A stretch of DNA of 64,000 bases from JANLYC01 sp963815445 (GCA_963815445.1 CAWFGV010000011.1:248001-312000), one strand, 5' to 3'. Shown: positions 7,614-16,200, counted from the stretch's first letter. Program-made: numbers and translations. Notes: generated by a model from the sequence alone, not told the origin.

Positions 7614-8632
7614 CGGCGTGCCCGCTTGCTGAGCGCGCCGACCCCGAGGCCTACCGCCGCGCCCAGCGCGCCGAGGACCACGCCGTGGTGCTGGGACGCC
7701 CACAGCTGCAGCGACCGTGGTGAGGCCTCGTCGTCGAAGATCCCGTGCGCGCCGAAGTCGTGGCCCGACTCGCCGTCGGCCGGTTCCCAGAGGTTCGCCG
7801 GCTGGTCAGCGGGACGCGGGTCCTCGGTCTGTTGCGAGCTGAAGCCGGTGCGGGCGAGGTAGCGATCGAGCAGGCCGGGCGCGACGGCGTTCGCGACCAG
7901 GGTGCCCATCGTGCTGGCTCCGACCCAGTACTCACGCCGCTTGGGGTGGTCGGCGGCATACACGACCGCCCGGGCCGCGACCTCCGGCTGGTAGATCGGC
8001 GGGACGGGCTGCGCCTGCTTGGGCAGCCGCGACAACACCCAGGAGAACTGGGGTGTGTTGACCGCCGGCATCTGCACCATGGTCACGTGGACGTTGCTGT
8101 GGTCGTGCAACAGCTCAGTGCGCAGCGACTCATGGAAGCCCTGCAGGGCATGCTTGGACCCGCAGTACGCGCTCTGCAACGGAATCCCGCGGTAGGCGAG
8201 CGTCGAGCCCACCTGCACGATCGCACCGCGGTCGCGAGGCAGCATTCGCTTGAGTGCAGCCCGCGTCGCGTAGACGTAGCCGTGGTAGTTCACGTCGGTG
8301 ACGCGCCGGAACTCCTCCGGCTCGATCTCGGTGAACGGCGCGAACACCGAGGTGAACGCGACGTTGACCCAGACGTCGATCGGGCCCAGCTCGCGCTCCA
8401 CCTGGTCGGCGGCTGCCTCGACTGCGTCCGCAACGCTGACGTCGAGGGGAATGGCGAGCGCACTCCCGCCGGCCTCCCTGACGTCCTCTGCGGCGGCGTC
8501 GAGCCCACGTTTGCCGCGCGCGATCAGGGCGACGGAGGCACCACGGGCGGCGAAGGCCCGGGCCGTGGCGCGGCCGATGCCCCCGGTTGCTCCGGTCACG
8601 ACGACGACCTGGTCTGACTTGGCTGCTGGCAC
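7610..8632 (-). CDS. SDR family oxidoreductase
   Basis: 340 residues. The N-terminal Rossmann fold carries TGATGGIG near residues 14-21 and the catalytic YCGSKHAL (Tyr and Lys four apart), with an upstream Ser in VQVGSTLAY. It is a classical NAD(P)-dependent short-chain dehydrogenase of about 240 residues, extended by about 100. The extension ends in a glycine-rich hydrophobic segment GALGAAVGLGVGALSKRARR that may anchor it to the membrane. The substrate is unknown. It is the first gene of a pair with 7296-7613. Confidence 0.9.
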   Translation of the reverse strand: MPAAKSDQVVVVTGATGGIGRATARAFAARGASVALIARGKRGLDAAAEDVREAGGSALAIPLDVSVADAVEAAADQVERELGPIDVWVNVAFTSVFAPFTEIEPEEFRRVTDVNYHGYVYATRAALKRMLPRDRGAIVQVGSTLAYRGIPLQSAYCGSKHALQGFHESLRTELLHDHSNVHVTMVQMPAVNTPQFSWVLSRLPKQAQPVPPIYQPEVAARAVVYAADHPKRREYWVGASTMGTLVANAVAPGLLDRYLARTGFSSQQTEDPRPADQPANLWEPADGESGHDFGAHGIFDDEASPRSLQLWASQHHGVVLGALGAAVGLGVGALSKRARR

Positions 8633-8776
8633 CGGGATGACTCCTCAGGAGGGCTGATCGAACTGCGGCTGTGGCCGACGCGAGCGGCCTCCAGGTCCGT
8701 ACCCAGGACGCGGGGTGGCCATTCCGACGCTCAGCCACCTTTCAGGCACGGCTCACATCCACGGCCAAGCGCCGCC

Positions 8777-8808
8777 TCTTGTAGGTTCGGCCGGCCGAAC
8801 CTACAAGA
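8777..8808. terminator. 32-bp perfect palindrome at the end of the GNAT gene
   Basis: A gapless perfect palindrome centred on GGCC|GGCC with arms containing CTTGTAGGTTCGG. It overlaps the last codons and the TAG stop of the acetyltransferase gene that reads leftward. Its position suggests a terminator or RNA end-protecting hairpin for that gene. No run of U follows, so a classical intrinsic terminator is not proven. Confidence 0.6.
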
Positions 8809-9679
8809 AGTGGCCGGAGGGGATGTATGCCGGCGGCGGCGCCATGCCGCGCAACGCCAGGTAGCCACGGTTGTGTACCTGGAGACCGGCACGCAGGCCG
8901 ACGTCGATCGCCCAGCCATGGTGGCTCGTGAGGTGGTCGACGTCGATCGGTTCGTCGCCGGCCTCGGCGAACGAGGACCACATGAGGAGCCCAGCGGTCT
9001 CGGTGTCTGTCGCGGCCAGGAGATAAGGCCCACCCGCTGAGTAGAGGTACACGTAACCCCGACGTTCGCCAGCCTCGATGATCCTCAGGGCGTACTGGTC
9101 GACCATCACCGTGTGATCCACGCCATGGCCCGCGCCGCGGGACGAGCGGTCGATCTCGTCAAGCAGCTCGATGTCGTCTGGGCCGCCCTCGCGCACAGCA
9201 GGCAGCGCCGGCAGGGCCGAGCGGTCCACGATGCCCCACAACAGCATCGAGGGGTGGAGGTCGAACCCTGCCAGGCGGTAGCGGCGAGCTGCGCGGGGGT
9301 CGTGCGAGGAGCAGATGATGCCGGGGGAGTCGGGCGCGGCGTAGGCCAACGCCGCCTCGAGCAGCTGCTTGCCGGTGCCGTGTGCCTGACCGCCCGGTCG
9401 GACGGCGTACGTCGACAGGCACCACAGCCCCTCACGCAGGATCGCCGCGGCGACTCCGGCGACCTCACCCATGTCGTCCTCGGCGACCCAGCAGCCCGGG
9501 CCGTCGTGCTCGACGATGTGACGGAGGCGACGCTGCCAGAGAGCGGATCGGGCCGGGCCGCGGGGCTCCGGGGCCGGCCAGTCCGCGGGGCGGGTTCGCA
9601 CGTCGAGATCGTGGAAGGCCATCGCGGTCAGGGTCTCGACGGCGGGTACGTCGGCGTACGTCATGGGTCGGACCAGCAC
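8801..9679 (-). CDS. GNAT family N-acetyltransferase (two-domain size)
   Basis: 292 residues starting MLVRPMTYADVPAVETLTAMAF. The first half is a GNAT domain with the acetyl-CoA loop RPGGQAHGTGKQLLEAAL near residue 115, followed by SSHDPRAARRYRLAGF. The second half (from about residue 170, REGGPDDIELLDEI) looks like a second, degenerate GNAT-like domain without a clear acetyl-CoA loop. The family contains actinobacterial acetyltransferases of unknown substrate. It is a single gene; its coding end overlaps a palindrome. Confidence 0.8.
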   Translation of the reverse strand: MLVRPMTYADVPAVETLTAMAFHDLDVRTRPADWPAPEPRGPARSALWQRRLRHIVEHDGPGCWVAEDDMGEVAGVAAAILREGLWCLSTYAVRPGGQAHGTGKQLLEAALAYAAPDSPGIICSSHDPRAARRYRLAGFDLHPSMLLWGIVDRSALPALPAVREGGPDDIELLDEIDRSSRGAGHGVDHTVMVDQYALRIIEAGERRGYVYLYSAGGPYLLAATDTETAGLLMWSSFAEAGDEPIDVDHLTSHHGWAIDVGLRAGLQVHNRGYLALRGMAPPPAYIPSGHFL

Positions 9680-9739
9680 GTCGGGACTCTAACCGCGTCA
9701 CCACTCTGTCGATGGTCGGGGTCCGCGAATCGTGCTGTG

Positions 9740-9787
9740 CCAAGCAAGGGCAGGGCTAAGCAAGGGCAGCGCTAGGCAAGTGCAGTG
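9740..9787. repeat. Three imperfect 16-bp tandem repeats
   Basis: Units CCAAGCAAGGGCAGGG, CTAAGCAAGGGCAGCG and CTAGGCAAGTGCAGTG follow each other directly. The last unit runs into the flank of palindrome copy B and resembles, in inverted form, the tail that follows copies A and C. It lies in the 255-base gap between two minus-strand genes. Confidence 0.7.
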
Positions 9788-9795
9788 TCCCCAAG

Positions 9796-9847
9796 CCGCG
9801 TTTGCCTTGTGAAGAAGCCAGCTGGCTTGTTCACAAGGCAAACGCGG
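9796..9847. repeat. Dispersed intergenic palindrome, copy B
   Basis: A 52-base inverted repeat with 26-base arms and one mismatch, core GTTTGCCTTGTGAAGAAGCC. It belongs to the same family as 5271-5314 and 22094-22145. Its tail-like sequence lies on the left side, so this copy is inverted relative to the other two. Confidence 0.9.
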
Positions 9848-9858
9848 ACGGCCAGATA

Positions 9859-9919
9859 GGGGGACGGCCGGGTGGGGGGAAGGCCGGGTGGGGGGAAGGC
9901 CCGATGGGGGGTGGGGGGT
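9859..9919 (+). repeat. G-rich tandem repeats, possible G-quadruplex
   Basis: On the plus strand, runs of five or six G recur at about 16-base intervals, with units of the type GGGGGGAAGGCCGGGT repeated about three times and ending GGGGGGTGGGGGG. The tract lies just downstream of the leftward vanW-like gene. Four or more closely spaced G-runs could fold into a quadruplex in the plus strand. Confidence 0.75.
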
Positions 9920-9934
9920 AGCCCGTGAATGAAG

Positions 9935-11716
9935 TTAGCGGGGTGGGGCGGAGCAGATGACCGAGTCGGAGGGGGTGTACACGACGTGGTCGGTCTCCTT
10001 CCGGATCAGCTCAGATGAGCCGACCCGGCGGAAGTAGCGGTACACGTCGACCTGGAATCCGCCGTAACCCGTGTTGGCCACGCAGGTGTCGGACGCGTCG
10101 TACCTGGTGTCCGGGGACGTGTACGCATATCGATCCGAGACGCCGGCTGTGATGTTCCAGTACGCCGTCGAGAACATCTGCACGTGCATCTCGCCGTACG
10201 ACGACGGCGTCGACGGCACGACCCAGGCGTGGATGAGCAGACCATAGGGGGTGTTGTTGCGGAACTTCAGGTCGACGCTGGGCCACGCCACGGTCGCCTC
10301 GCGACCCAAGGGGTACCGGTCGATGTAGAAGCTGTGCGGGGTATGGGTGACGTCCTGGAGGCCGGCGAAGAAAGCAGCGTTGTACGTCGTCGTGACGACC
10401 TGCGAGACGCCGCCGCCGAGATCCTCCGCGAAGACGCCGTTGCTGATGATGAACCCGGTGGTGAAGCCGTTCTCCTTGGTGCGTTCACCGACCGTGCCGT
10501 TGAACGAGAACACGTCGCCGGGCATCAGCAGCGTGCCGTTGATCAGCTCGGCCGCCCGTCCCTGGTTGACGTTGCGGTACTCCGCGTACGGGAAGTACGT
10601 GACGAAGCTGCTCACGTCCTCCTTGACCCCGAGTCGCTTGAGGTCGCGCGCGGTCACCTCAGGCTGGGCTGTCGAGGTGCCGACGGAGACCGAGCGCGTG
10701 CTCGGCTCCATCGCCCGCGTCCGCACGGCTGCGGCAACCTCGGCCGGGTCGATGGTGACCCCCGGCCTGCCCGGGACCACGACCGGCTTGCCCGCCCGGA
10801 GCACGAGGGTCGCGTCCTGCGGCTTGTCGGTGATCCGGGCCAGGGTCGGCTGGGTACGTCGGGCCAGCAGCTCCGCGTCGATCGTCGGGACAATCTTCCC
10901 GTTCTCCACGCCGTAGCTCAGCGCCGGAGCGAACTGCCGGGGACGCAGCAGCAGCGTCTGACCCGGCAGATCGAGTCGGAGCGGCGTCGCAACGGCGGGG
11001 GCGGCCCGGTCGTCCGCGAAGTCGCGGAGCTCAGACCCGGCGAGCGCCGGCTGCGCCTCCACGACCGGGAGCTCGACCTGGACGTCGTCACTCAGGTAGG
11101 CGTCGGCGGCCGCGCCGACGGCCGCCGGCTGGTCCACGGTGACGCCGACCACCGGCTGCGTGATCACCGGCCGGGTCCCCACGAAGCGAACCTCACCTTC
11201 GGACATCTCCGCGTCCACGCTGTCCGCAATCGTCCCGATCGCGCCGGCCAGTGCGGAGCGGTCGACCTCGACGGCGGGCGCGACGTCACGGTCAGGCCCG
11301 GTCAGCACGGTGAGGAGGCGCAGGGGGTTCCACGACCGACCTCCGCCGGCATCGTCGACGGTCTGGTCGAGATCGAGCGAAAGACCTGCAGTCGATGGGT
11401 CGACGTCGAGAGTGTGTCCGGCGTACGTGAAGGTCACTGGTCGGGCCGCGGCGGCGGCGAGCCGGGCGGACAGCTTCGCGCGCGCCTGCTCGGTGTCGAG
11501 GCCACCGATGTCGACACCGGCCACGTGCGTGCCGTGGGGCACGCGGTCGCCGGCGAAGGCGTACGAGCCCACCGAGAGCGCGGCCACGGCGACGGCCAGC
11601 CCACCCAGGGCGAACCACGGCCAGCGGCGCCGGCCGGACCTGGGCGATGGCGTAGCACCCAGCTGGACGATCTCGCGCGCATCGCGCCAGTCATCCGGTG
11701 GAGTCGAGTCGGCCAT
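9935..11716 (-). CDS. VanW family protein with peptidoglycan-binding repeats
   Basis: 593 residues from ATG at 11716 (MADSTPPDDWRDAREIV); a GTG three codons earlier is possible. A single membrane segment lies at about 33-52 (WFALGGLAVAVAALSVGSYA), so most of the chain is outside the cytoplasm. It is followed by two putative peptidoglycan-binding regions with the opening HGTHVAGVDIGGLD. The C-terminal VanW domain contains FPYAEYRNVNQGRA, GGVSQVVTTTYNA and the IHAWV segment. VanW proteins occur beside vancomycin-resistance genes but have no proven activity; a cell-wall role is likely. No van genes are nearby, so resistance should not be inferred. Confidence 0.88.
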   Translation of the reverse strand: MADSTPPDDWRDAREIVQLGATPSPRSGRRRWPWFALGGLAVAVAALSVGSYAFAGDRVPHGTHVAGVDIGGLDTEQARAKLSARLAAAAARPVTFTYAGHTLDVDPSTAGLSLDLDQTVDDAGGGRSWNPLRLLTVLTGPDRDVAPAVEVDRSALAGAIGTIADSVDAEMSEGEVRFVGTRPVITQPVVGVTVDQPAAVGAAADAYLSDDVQVELPVVEAQPALAGSELRDFADDRAAPAVATPLRLDLPGQTLLLRPRQFAPALSYGVENGKIVPTIDAELLARRTQPTLARITDKPQDATLVLRAGKPVVVPGRPGVTIDPAEVAAAVRTRAMEPSTRSVSVGTSTAQPEVTARDLKRLGVKEDVSSFVTYFPYAEYRNVNQGRAAELINGTLLMPGDVFSFNGTVGERTKENGFTTGFIISNGVFAEDLGGGVSQVVTTTYNAAFFAGLQDVTHTPHSFYIDRYPLGREATVAWPSVDLKFRNNTPYGLLIHAWVVPSTPSSYGEMHVQMFSTAYWNITAGVSDRYAYTSPDTRYDASDTCVANTGYGGFQVDVYRYFRRVGSSELIRKETDHVVYTPSDSVICSAPPR

Positions 11717-11873
11717 CAGGTTCACTGCCCCGATCTGTGGTGGCGTGGGCTCGGTGCGCGGCAAGTCCAGCCAGGATAGGCAGGCTGGTGGCCCTGCGCG
11801 AAACCGACAACGCTCAGGGACCTGCACCGCACCCGGACGGTCCGGACGCGCCCGGGGTTGCGAGGATGACCGG

Positions 11874-12965
11874 ATGCGCGTCCTCTTCGCCCCGGACTCC
11901 TTCGGGGGCACCCTCACCGCAGTCGAGGCGGCTATGGCGATGGCCGAGGGGTGGCGACGACGATCTCCTGATGACGAGGTCCGGCTGGTGCCGATGTCGG
12001 ACGGCGGGCCGGGTTTCGTCGACGTGCTGCACGCGTCCCTCGGCGGTGAGCTTCTCTCGGTGACCGTGCTCGACCAGTACGGCGACGAGACGCCAACCGG
12101 TGTGCTCATGGTCGAGGACACGGCGTACGTCGAGTCTGCACAGGCGTGCGGACTTCACCTCTCCGCTCGGCGCGACCCCGAGCGGGCCACGTCGTACGGC
12201 GTCGGGCAGCTCATCGCCGCCGCCATCGACGACGGGGCGCGCCGGGTGGTCGTCGGCCTCGGCGGTGTCGGCGTCAACGACGGCGGAGCCGGGATGCTGG
12301 CAGCGCTGGGGGCGACCGCACAGCCCGAGGAGGCGCTCCAGGGTGGTCCGCACGCCCTCGAGCTCGTCACGGCCGTCGACCTGGCGGCGATCCTCGACCG
12401 CTGCGAAGGCGTCGAGCTGGTGATCGCCTCCGACGTCGACAACCCCCTGTTGGGACTTCGGGGTGCCACGAACGTCTACGGACCTCAGAAGGGAGTCGCC
12501 GAAGACCGGCGGGTGCATGTCGACGCCCAGCTCGAGCGGTTCGCCGACCTGACCGACCGCAAGCTCGCTGACCACAAGGGTGCCGGTGCTGCCGGGGGTC
12601 TCGGGTTCTCGCTGCTCCTGCTGGGCGCGACCCGCGTCGGCGGCGTCGACGTCGTCAGCGAAGCGGTCGGGCTGGCCGAGCACTGTCAGTGGGCCGACCT
12701 GGTCGTCACGGGCGAGGGTGCCTTCGACTTCCAGTCGCGGTCCGGAAAAGTCCCTTACGGCGTCGCGGCCGTGTCCGCGCGCGCGATCCGCCCCTGTATC
12801 GCGCTGGCCGGCCAGGTGCTCGTCGGCTCGCGGGAGATGCGTGCGCTCGGCATCGAGTCGGCGTACGCGGTCGTCGACCTGGTCGGTGACCAGGCGGCGC
12901 TGCAGGAGCCCGGTCTCAGCCTGGCCGCCCTTGCCGAACGGGTGGCCCGCACGTGGTCGCGATGA
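11874..12965 (+). CDS. Glycerate kinase (GarK/GlxK family)
   Basis: 363 residues from ATG at 11874, with GCGAGGA as ribosome binding site. Family motifs are APDSFGGTLTA at the start, MSDGGPGFVD near residue 45, DVDNPLLG and NVYGPQKG in the middle, and GEGAFDFQS toward the end. The enzyme phosphorylates D-glycerate to a phosphoglycerate. It is divergent from the vanW-like gene with a 157-base shared upstream region. As I recall, M. tuberculosis has its homologue (Rv2205c) beside an erpA-like gene, the same arrangement as here. Confidence 0.92.
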   Translation: MRVLFAPDSFGGTLTAVEAAMAMAEGWRRRSPDDEVRLVPMSDGGPGFVDVLHASLGGELLSVTVLDQYGDETPTGVLMVEDTAYVESAQACGLHLSARRDPERATSYGVGQLIAAAIDDGARRVVVGLGGVGVNDGGAGMLAALGATAQPEEALQGGPHALELVTAVDLAAILDRCEGVELVIASDVDNPLLGLRGATNVYGPQKGVAEDRRVHVDAQLERFADLTDRKLADHKGAGAAGGLGFSLLLLGATRVGGVDVVSEAVGLAEHCQWADLVVTGEGAFDFQSRSGKVPYGVAAVSARAIRPCIALAGQVLVGSREMRALGIESAYAVVDLVGDQAALQEPGLSLAALAERVARTWSR

Positions 12966-12983
12966 GTCCCCCGTCGGGCACCC

Positions 12984-13025
12984 GGCTCCGGGTCGGGACC
13001 CAGGCTGCGGCGGACACCCGGAGCC
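12984..13025 (+). terminator. Hairpin after the glycerate kinase gene
   Basis: GGCTCCGGGT at 12984-12993 pairs perfectly with ACCCGGAGCC at 13016-13025 around a 22-base loop. It starts 18 bases after the kinase stop. No U-run follows, so it may be a terminator-like structure or part of the erpA leader. Confidence 0.4.
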
Positions 13026-13168
13026 TGCGCCATTACTAACGGTTCCGCAGCCGGATGTGACACCATGGGAATGCGCCCCGGGGGGACTCGCGTTGTCCCG
13101 AGGCAGACAGGTCCGCAAGCCCTGTCGACACGTTCGACCCACCTCCTACCTTTTGGGGAGCACGCGAC

Positions 13169-13534
13169 ATGACCGTCCAGGACGAGGCCAGCACCGCCAC
13201 AACGACCGTTGAGGGCGTCCTCTTGACCGACACCGCCGCCGAGAAGGTCAAGGGCCTGCTCGAGCAAGAGGGTCGTGACGACCTGCAGCTGCGGGTGTCC
13301 GTGCAGCCCGGTGGGTGCTCTGGTCTGCGCTACCAGCTGTTCTTCGACGAGCGCAACCTCGACGGCGACACCGTGCACGACTTCAACGGCGTGTCCGTCG
13401 TCGTCGACCGGATGAGCACCCCGTATCTGAGCGGCGCGAAGATCGACTTCGTCGACACCATCGAGAAGCAGGGCTTCACGATCGACAACCCGAACGCCGG
13501 CGGCTCCTGCGCCTGCGGCGACTCGTTCCACTGA
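13169..13534 (+). CDS. erpA: Iron-sulfur cluster insertion protein (HesB/IscA/ErpA family)
   Basis: 121 residues, the family's usual size. The three conserved cysteines are present: one in QPGGCSGLRY and two in the C-terminal GSCACGDSF. Such A-type carriers accept an Fe-S cluster from the assembly scaffold and pass it to client enzymes. Likely clients in this window include NadA and the Rieske protein QcrA. The gene has its own 200-base upstream region and a strong hairpin terminator after it. The symbol erpA is used for the family; distinction from iscA is not certain. Confidence 0.92.
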   Translation: MTVQDEASTATTTVEGVLLTDTAAEKVKGLLEQEGRDDLQLRVSVQPGGCSGLRYQLFFDERNLDGDTVHDFNGVSVVVDRMSTPYLSGAKIDFVDTIEKQGFTIDNPNAGGSCACGDSFH

Positions 13535-13576
13535 CCGACTCCGGCGCCGCTTGGCGGTAGCCCCGGTCGGACGCAA

Positions 13577-13613
13577 ACGCCCCGGACCCGCTCAGGCGGG
13601 ACCCCCGGGGCGT
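13577..13613 (+). terminator. Terminator of erpA
   Basis: ACGCCCCGG pairs with CCGGGGCGT, with a further CCCGC/GCGGG pairing inside the loop, followed by TTGTCGTCTTT. It lies 42 bases after the erpA stop and before the convergent small gene, so it may serve both. Confidence 0.75.
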
Positions 13614-13652
13614 TGTCGTCTTTGGGCGGCGTCTCCGGGTGGCGTCTCCGGA

Positions 13653-13889
13653 TCAATCCAGGTAGGAACGTCCGAGCGACCCGTGGGACGAGATCTCCTC
13701 GCAGATCTGCTGCCACCGCGCACCGCTGGCCGCCCGGTCGACGAGCTGGGCCAGGGGGAGGCGTACGACGGGGTAGGTCTGCGCCAGGTGGAACGCGGCG
13801 TCGTACGCCTCGCTGAGCGCGGAGACCTCGTTGACTGCCGGTCCGGCGTGCTCGGCGTCGGCCCGCGCACGAGGACTCTGGGCGCTCAC
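13653..13889 (-). CDS. Small conserved hypothetical protein
   Basis: About 78 residues from a GTG at 13889; the exact start is unsure because the ribosome binding site is poor. The body reads VSALSEAYDAAFHLAQTYP and ends GSLGRSYLD. No membrane segment or metal site is visible. The amphipathic helices look like a real small actinobacterial protein, but I do not know its function. It is convergent with erpA and divergent from the PfkB kinase gene. Confidence 0.5.
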   Translation of the reverse strand: MSAQSPRARADAEHAGPAVNEVSALSEAYDAAFHLAQTYPVVRLPLAQLVDRAASGARWQQICEEISSHGSLGRSYLD

Positions 13890-13940
13890 AACCTCACCGT
13901 AGAGCGGTCTCGCTGGAGCGGCTAGGCGTACCCATGGGTA

Positions 13941-14954
13941 GTGTTGGCCAACGTGCCCATCGCTGTCACCGGCTCCGCTGCCACCGACCACCTGATGTCC
14001 TTCCCGGGGCTGTTCGCCGACTCACTCGTCGTCGACCAGCTCGACAAGATCGCGCTGTCCTTCCTCGTGGAGGATCTCGAGGTCCGCCGGGGAGGGTGCG
14101 CCGCCAACATCGCGTTCGGCCTCGCGGCGCTCGGCGCCCGACCGATCCTGGTCGCTGCCGTCGGTGAGGACTTTGCCGACTACCGGTCGTGGCTCGAGCG
14201 GCACGGTGTCGACTGTGACTCCCTCCACTACTCCGAGACACGCCACACCGCCCGCTTCATCTGCACGACGGACAGGTCGCACGCCCAGATCGCGTCGTTC
14301 TACGCCGGCGCGATGAGTGAGGCCCGCGAGATCGAGCTCAAGCCCATCGCCGACCGCGTGGGCCGGCTCGACCTGGTCGTCATCGCGCCGAACGATCCCG
14401 AGGCCATGGTGCGGCACACCCATGAGTGTCGGGAGCGCGGCATTCCGTTCGCGGCGGACCCGTCTCAGCAGCTGGCATTCTCCGACGGCGAGCTGATCCG
14501 CGACCTCATCGACGGTGCGACCATCCTGCTGTCCAACGAGTACGAAGCCGCGTTGATGGAGCAGAAGACCGGCTGGTCCTCCGAGGACATCCTCAAACGT
14601 GTCGGTACGCGCGTCGTGACGCTCGGACCGGCAGGCGTCCGCGTCGAGAGCATCAACGCCGACCCGATCATGGTGACCGCGGTGCCCGGGGTCACGGCGG
14701 TCGAGCCGACGGGAGTCGGTGACGCCTTCCGCTCCGGGTTCCTCGGTGCCAACTCCGCCGGTCTCTCGTGGACCTCTGCCGCTCAGGTCGGCTGTGTGCT
14801 GGCGGCATACGTGGTCGAGCGCGTCGGCACCCAGGAGTACTCCTTCACGCAGCAGGAGTTCCTGGCCAGACTGGCCGGCGCCTACGGTGAAGCGGCTGCT
14901 GCCGAGGTCGGCCAATGGATCAGCGGGAGCCCGCTGACGCACCACCTAGGCTGA
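13941..14954 (+). CDS. PfkB family carbohydrate/adenosine kinase
   Basis: 337 residues with GTG start at 13941 (MLANVPIAVTGSAATDHLM). The two PfkB signatures are present: GGCAANIAFGLAALG near residue 53, and EPTGVGDAFRSGFLG near residue 255 with the catalytic Asp of GD. Ribokinase-type enzymes phosphorylate sugars or nucleosides in the cytoplasm. The position between erpA and ctaC matches the M. tuberculosis adenosine kinase gene Rv2202c as I recall it, so adenosine is a candidate substrate. No clear ribosome binding site precedes the GTG, so leaderless translation is possible. Confidence 0.9.
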   Translation: MLANVPIAVTGSAATDHLMSFPGLFADSLVVDQLDKIALSFLVEDLEVRRGGCAANIAFGLAALGARPILVAAVGEDFADYRSWLERHGVDCDSLHYSETRHTARFICTTDRSHAQIASFYAGAMSEAREIELKPIADRVGRLDLVVIAPNDPEAMVRHTHECRERGIPFAADPSQQLAFSDGELIRDLIDGATILLSNEYEAALMEQKTGWSSEDILKRVGTRVVTLGPAGVRVESINADPIMVTAVPGVTAVEPTGVGDAFRSGFLGANSAGLSWTSAAQVGCVLAAYVVERVGTQEYSFTQQEFLARLAGAYGEAAAAEVGQWISGSPLTHHLG

Positions 14955-14958
14955 ACCC

Positions 14959-15939
14959 ATGACATCGGTGCTGGCCAGGATGCTCGACACGGCGCTGGAC
15001 CGCACCGTCGTCCCCGGCTACACGAGGCTCGGGCCCCGCCTGCGCAGCCGCTGGTGGGCGGCCGATGCGGCGCCGGACAGCCTCGCCGGCAAGCACGTCA
15101 TCGTGACCGGCGCCAGCTCCGGTCTCGGCAAGGCAGCCACCGAGGGCCTGGCCGGCCTCGGGGCCACCGTGCACATGGTCGGGCGCACCGAGGACCGGCT
15201 GCGAACCGCGGCCGACGAGATCGCCACCGCCATGCCGGATGCAGACCTGGTCATCGAGACCTGCGACATCAGCGACCTGGACTCGGTGCGGGCCTATGCC
15301 ACGAAGGTCGCGGCGGAGCTCGACACCCTGCACGGTCTTGTCCAGAACGCCGGGGTGATGCCACCGGAGCGGACCACGTCCCGCCAAGGTCACGAGCTGG
15401 CCCTGGCGACGCACGTGCTCGGGCCGCTCCTGCTCACCGAGCTCCTACGCGCGCCGTTGCGCGCGGCGCAGGGCCACGGACGCGTCATCTGGGTGACGTC
15501 GGGGGGCATGTACACCGAGCCGTTCACACATGAGCTGGCTGCTGACCTGGAGTACACCGAAGGTGACTACGAGGGGACGACGGCGTACGCCCGAACGAAG
15601 CGGATGCAGGTCATCGTCGCCGAACAGCTGTCCTACCGTCTCGCGGCAGACCGCATCACCGTGCACAGCATGCACCCCGGTTGGGCTGACACCCCCGGGA
15701 TCACCGAGTCCCTGCCGCGCTTCTCCGCCGTCCTGGGTGGGCTCCTCCGCTCCCCGGCCGAGGGAGCCGACACGATCGTGTGGCTGACGGCCTCGCCCGA
15801 GGCGATCCGGACGACGGGTCAGTTCTGGTGTGACCGCCGCCCGCGTCCGACTGCCTACTTCCCGTGGCAGCGCGAGTCAGCGGACGACCGCGCGGTGCTC
15901 TGGAACTTCTGCAAGACCGCCACCGACATCTCCAACTGA
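14959..15939 (+). CDS. SDR family dehydrogenase/reductase
   Basis: 326 residues beginning four bases after the kinase stop, so probably co-transcribed. The Rossmann motif is TGASSGLG at about residues 50-57 after a 45-residue N-terminal extension. NAGVMPPE is the NAG motif and YARTKRMQ the catalytic Tyr-Lys pair. It resembles the retinol-dehydrogenase-like group of short-chain dehydrogenases. The substrate is unknown. Confidence 0.88.
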   Translation: MTSVLARMLDTALDRTVVPGYTRLGPRLRSRWWAADAAPDSLAGKHVIVTGASSGLGKAATEGLAGLGATVHMVGRTEDRLRTAADEIATAMPDADLVIETCDISDLDSVRAYATKVAAELDTLHGLVQNAGVMPPERTTSRQGHELALATHVLGPLLLTELLRAPLRAAQGHGRVIWVTSGGMYTEPFTHELAADLEYTEGDYEGTTAYARTKRMQVIVAEQLSYRLAADRITVHSMHPGWADTPGITESLPRFSAVLGGLLRSPAEGADTIVWLTASPEAIRTTGQFWCDRRPRPTAYFPWQRESADDRAVLWNFCKTATDISN

Positions 15940-15951
15940 CAAGCACCCGGG

Positions 15952-16200
15952 TCAGCCGTGGCGGATCCGGTACGCCGTTGCCGGTCCACCGCCGGAGTCT
16001 GCGGCAGTCGGCCACTGCACCACCAGCAACTGCCCGCGCAGCCGACACCAGGCGGCCACGTCGCTCGCCGCTGCCGGGTCGTCAGAGATCAAGGTGAGCT
16101 CCTGACCCGGCCGGGTCCGCCCGAATGCCTTGCCGAGCTCGATGATCGGCAACGGGCACAGCTGACCACGGCAGTCGAGAACGACCTCCTCGTCAGCCAT
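15952..16200 (-). CDS. TusA family sulfur carrier protein
   Basis: 82 residues from ATG at 16200, overlapping the end of the cysteine desulfurase gene by eight bases. LDCRGQLCPLPIIELGKAF holds the CPxP motif of the TusA/SirA/YedF family, whose cysteine accepts sulfane sulfur as a persulfide. A second Cys in AAWCRLRGQ lies in the C-terminal half. Coupling to a desulfurase points to direct sulfur transfer from Cys to this carrier, for tRNA thiolation or another sulfur pathway that is not shown here. Confidence 0.9.
   Translation of the reverse strand: MADEEVVLDCRGQLCPLPIIELGKAFGRTRPGQELTLISDDPAAASDVAAWCRLRGQLLVVQWPTAADSGGGPATAYRIRHG

Noticed and set aside
9935..11716. Vancomycin resistance determinant
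   Set aside because: VanW-domain proteins are widespread in actinobacteria without resistance; no vanH, vanA, vanX, vanS or vanR genes are nearby.
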